64,000 bases of DNA from positions 521,580 to 585,579 of the forward strand of contig NW_019091533.1 of NCBI RefSeq assembly GCF_001949145.1, in the 5' to 3' direction. How positions within the stretch are numbered: position 1 is the stretch's first letter; every line of letters starts with the position of its first letter. Origin of the DNA: Acanthaster planci (Eukaryota; Echinodermata; Asteroidea; Valvatida; Acanthasteridae). The position numbers were made by a program, and so were the translations under genes. Positions 59,301-64,000 of the stretch are shown in pieces. The notes beneath the pieces are model-generated. The model was given only the letters and a program-made list of their open reading frames with translations, had not been told where the DNA came from and made no database searches.

Positions 59301-60905
59301 ATTCAATGTTCTAAAAAACACCTGTGCTATTTCTTCATTCTAGGGCCATGGACATCTGCAGAGAATAATAAACTTGAGAAATCCCAGCCCATTTACAAGT
59401 ATACTGGTCACCCTGTGTATTGCCAGGATTCTTTCCATGGGGAACCATTTGGGAGGTGGGGTTAAAAACAATTTACATGTACACAAAAGCAGGAGGAGGT
59501 CAGTATTTAGGTTTTTTTCCGAGCAAATTGGTGATTTCCATCCAATTTTCATCAGTGTAGTATTCAAGTGATCGATTCCTGACTGGAAATGTCCAGCTTT
59601 TAACATTTGCAATGTTCTCAACCAAACTTAAATATTTCCATCTGTGAAATTTCTTGATGAGGAGAGGCAGCCAAAAAACCAATGCATGTAGTAATGACAG
59701 TGCCATGGGCGTTGCCAGGATTTTTTGGAGGGGAAGGAGGCGATCTACTCTTACCGGGGGAGGGGAGAATGGGGGAAGGGGCGAAAGCACTTACCAGCTA
59801 AAAAAAAAGCTGGAGGGAGTCACTTTTGCATTTTTTTTTAATTTTCAAGCAAATTGGTGATTTATGTCCCATTTCATTCCCAATTTTTTCCACTTTTTCT
59901 GCTTTTTTCCCTCATTTTGTTCTGGTGTTATTTTTTCCAGGGAAGCACTGTGCCTTGCCCCTCAGGCCCCTGGAGGGAAGGAATTTTAGCATACAGACGT
60001 CTCTAATTTTCCCTCGGGTGATTTAGTATTAGCCATCTGAAAGCAATAAAATGTCCTCAAAAGTTTAATTTAGCAGTGAAAATGTTGAGATATTCACTTA
60101 GAAAACATTAAAAAAATTTCAGGCCACTCTCACAGGGTTTTACAGAGCTATAACAAGTCACAACTCCATTTGACATAGAATTGTGTCTTGGAGTTCTGTA
60201 CATGTAGGTAGTGCATAAGGTGTCAAGCATCCATACCTGTGTATCTTTCCCCATGAAGAGTCAGTCCTCCTTGCTTTGAGAAGTCAAACAGGAAAAAAGT
60301 CTTTATGTTGGGGGACCCAGGAGGAGGAGCCATTACTGAGCCTCATTAATGGAGCTCTTCCATAATTTCATTCCCTCCCCTCGCACTTCGACACTCTGCT
60401 CCTTTGTACAAATTGTAGACTTTTGTTTATAAATCTCACTGCATGCCCCCAAATGGTTCATTTCCCTTGCCGTGGATAAACCATCAGAAGTGATAACATG
60501 TACTAAAAAGTCCAATTTAGTAGTGAAAAATATTTAACAATTTACTTGGAAAACACTTCCAATTTTTCAGACCAGTCTAGTAGTGTTTAATATATGCGCA
60601 CAGGATGTCAAGTGATGTTTAGATACAAAGATATAGAACTCTTCCTAAATGAAATTCTGAACTAACGTTATCCATATCGCAATTGGTCAACAGAAAGTTT
60701 CATGTCTGTATAAAATTTCACGGCTGGTAAAGCGAAACTAAATGCATAATAAATTCATTACCAAAGAAGTTACATTTATGCAAACATTACGAAAGTGCTT
60801 GTTCAAGATACATTTGTCTGCTGTTCCACTAAAGACAAGTCAGGTCACAACACCGAAGATACAGTGCCGTGGCAAAATTCCTCACCTTCCCGATTCCACC
60901 GTCAT
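31108..60905 (-). CDS. WDR97/WDR87-family WD-repeat protein, 36 coding exons, 1799 aa
   Basis: Exons (5' to 3'): 60905-60886, 58368-57845, 57370-57284, 57003-56894, 56550-56431, 56045-55969, 55422-55285, 54991-54912, 54175-54010, 53717-53511, 53000-52839, 52281-52168, 51668-51464, 50596-50522, 49883-49731, 49530-49340, 48918-48764, 48316-48282, 47356-47276, 46756-46618, 46034-45871, 45397-45295, 44566-44367, 43813-43763, 43372-43106, 42412-42158, 41844-41724, 40755-40466, 39826-39577, 38748-38681, 38353-38301, 36424-36344, 35398-35244, 34624-34471, 31901-31752, 31306-31108. They total 5400 nt with every phase consistent. The WD region (about residues 248-862) resembles vertebrate WDR97 (KIAA1875)/WDR87 by recall of family signatures; that name is less sure than the WD-repeat call. 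The protein has no signal peptide or membrane segment, so it is probably an intracellular scaffold. A ciliary or sperm role is only suggested by the family. Confidence 0.92.
32783..33004 (-). mobile_element. tRNA-derived SINE insertion with target-site duplication
   Basis: It is flanked by ACTGTTATTTTT (32771-32782) and ACTGTCATTTTT (33005-33016), a 12-bp duplication with one mismatch. Block A shows the corresponding empty site near 4300. On the minus strand a tRNA-like part (32948-32872) is followed by a stem-rich body and a tail ending GGGTAAGGGCAAAACCCG. A fragment of the same tail is at 37341-37375. Confidence 0.85.
32872..32948 (-). other. tRNA-like promoter region of the SINE (not a functional tRNA gene)
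   Basis: The A-box TGGTCGAATGG and B-box GGTTCGAGTCC are intact and correctly ordered, so RNA polymerase III could recognise it. The acceptor arms pair only partly, and the anticodon arm (CTGC/GCAG) has an 8-nt loop, so this is a tRNA-derived head and not a working tRNA. Confidence 0.75.
36510..36780 (-). repeat. Dispersed element containing an expanded minisatellite
   Basis: Inverted copy of the element at 30060-30245: TACCTCAGTCTCCCTATTCA and CACACGTTGGCACCTGGATA flank the tandem array at 36568-36684. It lies in the WD-gene intron between exons 31 and 32. Confidence 0.75.
36568..36684. repeat. Minisatellite, 20-bp unit, about 5.8 copies
   Basis: Unit TGATAATGCCCACTGAGAGG, repeated head to tail with one or two substitutions per copy (ATG/ACG/ACA; GG/GT). 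There are no spacers between units. Confidence 0.95.
37341..37375 (-). mobile_element. SINE tail fragment
   Basis: GGCTTTTGCCCTTACCCAAC matches the 3' tail of the SINE at 32783-33004. The rest of the element is missing. Confidence 0.55.
38681..48316 (-). CDS. WD-repeat gene exons 18-30: linker and long low-complexity charged region
   Basis: Exon 18 is a 35-nt microexon (RPGFQMKTMKQ) leading into exon 19 (VPYNLDYSERF). Exons 20-30 encode a mostly disordered, Ser/Pro-, Lys- and acid-rich segment. Exon 21 has RKRQSRSSRLNLTQTD and PGPSPTPSPPSSP. Exon 22 is highly acidic (DESEIEDDSGEEAEKEGEE). Exons 23-26 are Lys-rich (KAPAKKKLKKGDRVRVGERA; PGLPKVPKETKSQPMDKKGP). Exon 28 has YKAAYRMAIANKYNPLRS. 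No enzyme motif is seen. Exon calls rest on frame-open segments bounded by consensus splice sites with matching phases. Exon 24 (51 nt) and exon 30 (68 nt) are short and most in need of transcript support. Confidence 0.86.
48764..51668 (-). CDS. WD-repeat gene exons 13-17: second set of WD40 blades
   Basis: Exon 13 (51668-51464) reads through a Thr/Ser-rich loop to VMYWADEGFVCPLNHNFLVL. This exon is visible only in one frame and was fixed by its phase-2 entry and CAG/GTGAGC exit. Exon 14 gives DGRILFMDPIKYGHRYCELQ. Exon 15 gives IIDMEYDPAHSALVAKS and VYQFWSLPSLELQ. Exon 16 gives GSGLLTGHSDGSLTLHHLKP and HTAPIIAVDSCPNLGIFVSC. Exon 17 completes a WD unit (SSDGAVKVWDQDKLLLTEIA) and ends GYLNHLFVIDHAK. 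Together with exons 5-12 this is long enough for two propellers. Confidence 0.92.
52168..56550 (-). CDS. WD-repeat gene exons 5-12: first WD40 blades
   Basis: Exon 5 reads VMFLIFNPVRDELITGGVKG and exon 6 WEFKQVTDQVW and MANYGLFLK. Exon 7 has GGWIRKVELEQHLQHLYCCS and NTEGKPLFRLV. Exon 8 has HKSQINGCKYSPLARALITC. Exon 9 is a classic WD unit: VKVWSMTGGHIHTFRGHSRS, then LTSSTDGTVRMWSLD. Exon 10 has GLTGEKFLWTATHRDLAVWH and GCEGKTRRLVAVGEDS. Exon 11 has SPLQQVLGVTYN and FLLINPREIWVYTM, and exon 12 ACRTAVWDVERLQDK. The GH...D...W spacing and strand pattern define beta-propeller blades. The introns alternate among phases 0, 1 and 2, and all phases agree. Confidence 0.93.
54616..54869. mobile_element. 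MITE-like element, family 2, copy 2 (254 bp)
   Basis: Terminal inverted repeats of about 40 bp (left GGGTCATTTCATGAGGTTGG; right end complementary, CAACCTCATGGAATGACCC) flank a body shared with 17705-17912. TCTT occurs on both flanks and could be a 4-bp target duplication. It lies in the WD-gene intron between exons 8 and 9. It has about 45 internal bp that copy 1 lacks. Confidence 0.85.
56894..60905 (-). CDS. WD-repeat gene exons 1-4: start microexon and N-terminal tail
   Basis: Exon 1 contributes only 20 coding nt (MTVESG plus two bases) and ends in a consensus GTGAGG donor. Its surroundings (60906-61063) are richer in GC and CpG than the rest of the region, as at a promoter. A 2.5-kb intron follows. 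Exon 2 (58368-57845) encodes a Ser/Asp/Gly-rich, probably disordered tail with one ordered-looking stretch (VVQQLMRKISHVG). Exon 3 gives RTRQFIFLDTRGITTWD and exon 4 SLSYPKYVNKLLRNIIYARK and YNVYFCLAKDFSLK, which begins the conserved core. The start is inferred: the ATG in exon 1 gives exactly the phase that exon 2 requires, but exon 2 also has an internal in-frame ATG (MTHEVG) that could serve. Confidence 0.8.
60056..60575. repeat. Short direct repeat pair
   Basis: 60061-60125 and 60508-60572 share the pattern AATTTAG(C/T)AGTGAAAA, ATTTACTTGGAAAACA-like and AATTTTTCAG(G/A)CCA-like sequence about 445 bp apart. Moderate identity; both lie in the first intron of the WD-repeat gene. Confidence 0.5.
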
Positions 60906-61063
60906 GTTCGGTCCGGCTGCACCGCACCGATTTCGTCTGTCGACTCGCCGAAGACCTGCATATGATCAACGTAAGAATTCATACAAACGCGGTGTGGAAT
61001 GCTGCGGCGAAACCTAGACTAGTAGACGGGACGTCTCCGCGGATACGGCGTGGTATTGCATAA

Positions 61064-63456
61064 CAATGGCAAAGTTAATTCCGGGGGCAACAGTTACTGA
61101 TCTATGCCGGCGCAGTACACAAAGTCACACTATTCGACACTGTTCCCACATCTTCCCCTCAAATTTAAGACGGTGTGTCGTTTAAAAAGATACATTAAAT
61201 TTCAATGTATTATGATGGACTCTTTTGCATTTGTGGGCAATTTTTCGGAGTATATTCAGGCAGTTTTTTGAGGCATTGCCACTATCAACTTGAGCTCGGC
61301 TGCTTTACCAGGAACTGCATGTTCCATAAAATGTAATACGAAGGGACGAGAGTTTGTATTTAACTAATGAAAGAAAATCAGTACTTTTGACTAGCGTGAA
61401 CCAGTGGCTTATCAAGGTTTTGAATCCGGGGCTAGGGATTTTGCTTTCAGATGAAATGGATTAATTGAGGGACTACATTAAATGGGTTACACACTCAACG
61501 TTGGCCAACATGCCTCTCTACCGGTCGGCTGTGAACACGGCATTGGCGTTAACATACCAAACTGGCGAAAGAAGACAAATTGGAAGACTTTTCTGTTCGT
61601 AAATAAAGTCAAGGCAAACACGGGTGTCAAAATCCAAGGAGCTATAGGTTTGTTTGACTAAGACAATGCAGCGGCATATTCTGATCTTTGGTCGGAGGGG
61701 GGCGGATTTTTCCATTTTTCACAAGTATAAGAACTGCAACACCCCCACCCCATCAGGTAGTAACGTTTTTTAAAGGCTGGTGTTTTCAATTCCTAATAAA
61801 TAATAATATTTTTTTTAATCGTTTAAACGTTTCCTGGGGAGGTATTTTTCCCCATGACCCCCCATACGCCAAAACAGCAGTGTCAGCAATATGCTTTCCA
61901 TGTAGGACACCTCATACCTATACAGCCTTAGAGCCCTAAAATCGGCATTCTTCAAATGGCATTACCAGTCAGCACTTTTAATATTGAGGTGCTTCACGAC
62001 GAACCATACTATGATGAAATATGAATAAATAATCGCATTTAGTAATGATTAACGTAACCTTTACACACACTACTACCTAACAAAGGTTCAAAGAACTCTG
62101 ACTTCGTTCGCATTTAGCGAACTTTATACCTTTCTTGCTTCTTGCGGGGTTGAAAGAGTCGAGTCCGTTGAACCCAACTACAAGTGGGTCAGGCTTGTTA
62201 TCTTCAAACGTTCCATGGAAAAGACTCTTCATGCTTGTTATGAATCAAGTCACTGTTCCAATGTCACTTAATCAGATGATCTACAAAGTCTGACAGCCTG
62301 TTGCACGTTAAATGGCATATGTATAGTCTAGTTTAGACCACTTTAGTAATCACTGTTTGAAGAGCTGAAAAGAAGAGATATTTCACAACCATCAACATAT
62401 TCCACAATAAAATATGCGTTCAGAAGATTGAGGGTTTGGAATCAAAGAAGTGATTGCAATAGACAGTTTTTCTGGTTTTAATTAACAATTCTATTTTGAC
62501 ACTATCAGATATCAGCGTATGTTTGATCAGTCATTTTAAAACAATTAGATCAATTTCATATTTGAACAAAATACTCTTGTCCATCCTACCTTGATAACTC
62601 AACGCAGTAAGTATAAGCTGAATATAAGTAATGATTCAAAAGAACATTTCGGTGAAAAAGAAGGCGTAAAATCTTTAACGGACGAATTGCCTGCATGCTG
62701 TTTACTGTGTACAAAACTTGATATTGGTGGCTGTTAGCGTAAATCTAGTTAAAATGTGGAATTACCAATAACGAAATTAATAAGTATTCTTAAATTTTTT
62801 CAAATGTAAATGCAAAACAATTTATTTTCAATGTTTATTTTCTATTTAACTTAAATGAGTGTTTTTGCTTAAAAAAGTCAAATTTGCATTTCCTAAAATC
62901 GAACAAGTAGGGGTTACGGCCAATACTATCTTTCGTACAAACTTCCTATTTTGACAACAACATTATGAGCAAATAAGTTGATCTAAATGATAGTGATAAC
63001 ACAAAAAAATCGAATCAGCCCATACATAGGAGGGTGAGAACAGATGACTTGTTCAAAACCGTGTTGAATTAAAGTATAATTGATGCTATATTATTAAGAA
63101 GAAAATATTACTTTATATACATAAGATGGGAAAACCTAGTACCTCTCGTTATTCTTTCAAAGTTACAGCCTTATTATTTTCTATGAGATTACTCCTTTAG
63201 GCGTGGTTTCATTTTTGAAAGAACCTGAGGCACAGGCATGCATGTTTTCAATCATAAGCAATCTTCGAAGTGCACACCTTAATTTGGAGATAGAACCCTC
63301 GTAACAGCTACACAGTCGTTGCGACCCAGCTGAGAGTAAGAAAAACCCCAGTTGTGTTCCTTGTCCTCAAAACCGTCGGATCGGACGCACGAATGTGGCA
63401 CGACACAATATCGGCAATTTTTGAAAAGAAAATAGGCCTACACAGTGCATCATCTT
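61064..63456. other. Intergenic region between the WD-repeat and FABP genes
   Basis: AT-rich, with no coding exon, RNA gene or transposon protein recognised. It probably includes the upstream region of the WD-repeat gene and the 3' UTR of FABP. TTTATT (AATAAA on the minus strand) occurs near 62821 and 62833 and could serve as the FABP poly(A) signal. Confidence 0.5.
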
Positions 63457-63924
63457 CTAGACAGTTCGCACGAAGTATCGCTTAGCAACCGCCGTCCCAA
63501 CCATCTGCGTTTGCACCAGCATCCCTCCAACTAGCTCTCGAGTGACGTGGATCCCGTCGTCCGGCCGGGACAAGTTTCTGATGGTCAGTTTCTTGCCCTC
63601 CCAGTCCCAGGTCGGTAAGTAGGTGGCCAGCTCGCCCTCTCTGGTTGGGTCGGGATTGGTGAACTCCTGGCCTACGGTGTAGCGGTCCTCCGTGGCGCGC
63701 ATGGGCGTCGAGACGGTCACCACCATGTTGTCGTTCTCGTCCTGCTTGATTTCCATGGTGGGAGACTGGGAGCTAGCAGCCACGCGGGCGATCTTGCCCA
63801 CGCCCAGCGCCTGCAGAAACTCATCGTAGTTCTCGTTTTTGATCAATTTCCACTTTCCGGACAGATCCACCGGCGCTTTGGGCTTGGGCGGCAGTGGCTC
63901 TTGCTCACTTGTGGTGTTCGACAT
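63457..63924 (-). CDS. FABP: Fatty-acid-binding protein / cellular retinoid-binding family, 155 aa, single exon
   Basis: This complete reading frame encodes the 10-stranded intracellular lipid-binding fold. After an unusual Pro-rich N-terminal extension of about 18 residues (EQEPLPPKPKAPVD) it reads LSGKWKLIKNENYDEFLQAL and GVGKIARVAASS. This is the family signature (GxWxxxxxxNFDxYLxxLGV). It ends HVTRELVGGMLVQTQMVG and TAVAKRYFVRTV, equivalent to the RELVDGKLIxT...GTAVCTRxY end that holds the ligand-carboxylate Arg. The body is the usual length of about 133-137 aa. The start context (AAG ATG T, purine at -3) is good. Proteins of this family carry fatty acids or retinoids in the cytosol. Typical family genes have four exons, and none of the introns is present here. 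The ligand cannot be predicted. Confidence 0.93.
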   Translation of the reverse strand: MSNTTSEQEPLPPKPKAPVDLSGKWKLIKNENYDEFLQALGVGKIARVAASSQSPTMEIKQDENDNMVVTVSTPMRATEDRYTVGQEFTNPDPTREGELATYLPTWDWEGKKLTIRNLSRPDDGIHVTRELVGGMLVQTQMVGTAVAKRYFVRTV

Positions 63925-64000
63925 CTTGAACAGTCAGCTAGTTTGGGGGGTTCTAACCTTTCGATCGGTGTTACAGTTTTGAGTGAGACAGTACAACCTC

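Overview
This is a eukaryotic window: intron-rich genes, GT-AG splice sites, dispersed repeats and a 627-base run of N (26494-27120) from a draft assembly. The gene content (an inter-alpha-trypsin-inhibitor heavy chain, a WDR97/WDR87-type WD-repeat protein, a fatty-acid-binding protein), the L1/Tx1-type LINE and the many small palindromic elements suggest an invertebrate animal. An invertebrate deuterostome (echinoderm, hemichordate or cephalochordate) is most likely, but the species cannot be fixed from sequence alone.

Three protein-coding genes are supported, all on the minus strand. (1) 24223-7338: a 17-exon ITIH-family gene of 963 aa with signal peptide, VIT domain, VWA domain with intact MIDAS, a Gly-rich linker and the ITIH C-terminal domain including the DPHF site. 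A TATA-like box lies at 24568-24574. (2) 60905-31108: a 36-exon WD-repeat gene of 1799 aa, with a short N-terminal tail, a long beta-propeller region, a low-complexity charged segment and a basic C-terminal tail. (3) 63924-63457: a complete 155-aa FABP/CRABP-family lipid-binding protein in one uninterrupted exon. I joined the exons of genes 1 and 2 by hand. Every junction keeps the reading frame, and both totals are exact multiples of three.

Layout: 1-2257 has no gene, only a small tandem duplication. 2258-4880 is repeat block A plus a SINE. 4881-7337 is the ITIH 3' flank. 7338-24600 is the ITIH gene, whose introns carry palindromic elements and a retroelement fragment. 25080-28030 is a decayed L1/Tx1-like LINE containing the assembly gap. 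28850-30640 is MITE-rich intergenic DNA. 30640-31010 and 32185-33490 form repeat block B, which brackets the last two exons of the WD gene and is colinear with block A. 31108-60905 is the WD gene. 61064-63456 shows no gene. 63457-63924 is the FABP gene.

The three genes do not form an obvious pathway. ITIH is predicted to be secreted, FABP is a cytosolic lipid carrier, and the WD protein is predicted to be an intracellular scaffold. I found no new multi-gene system. The most interesting structure is in the repeats: colinear duplicated blocks with a dated SINE insertion, compound foldback DNA inside ITIH, and a minisatellite grown inside a dispersed element. The retained DPHF site in the ITIH protein and the intronless FABP are also worth a second look.
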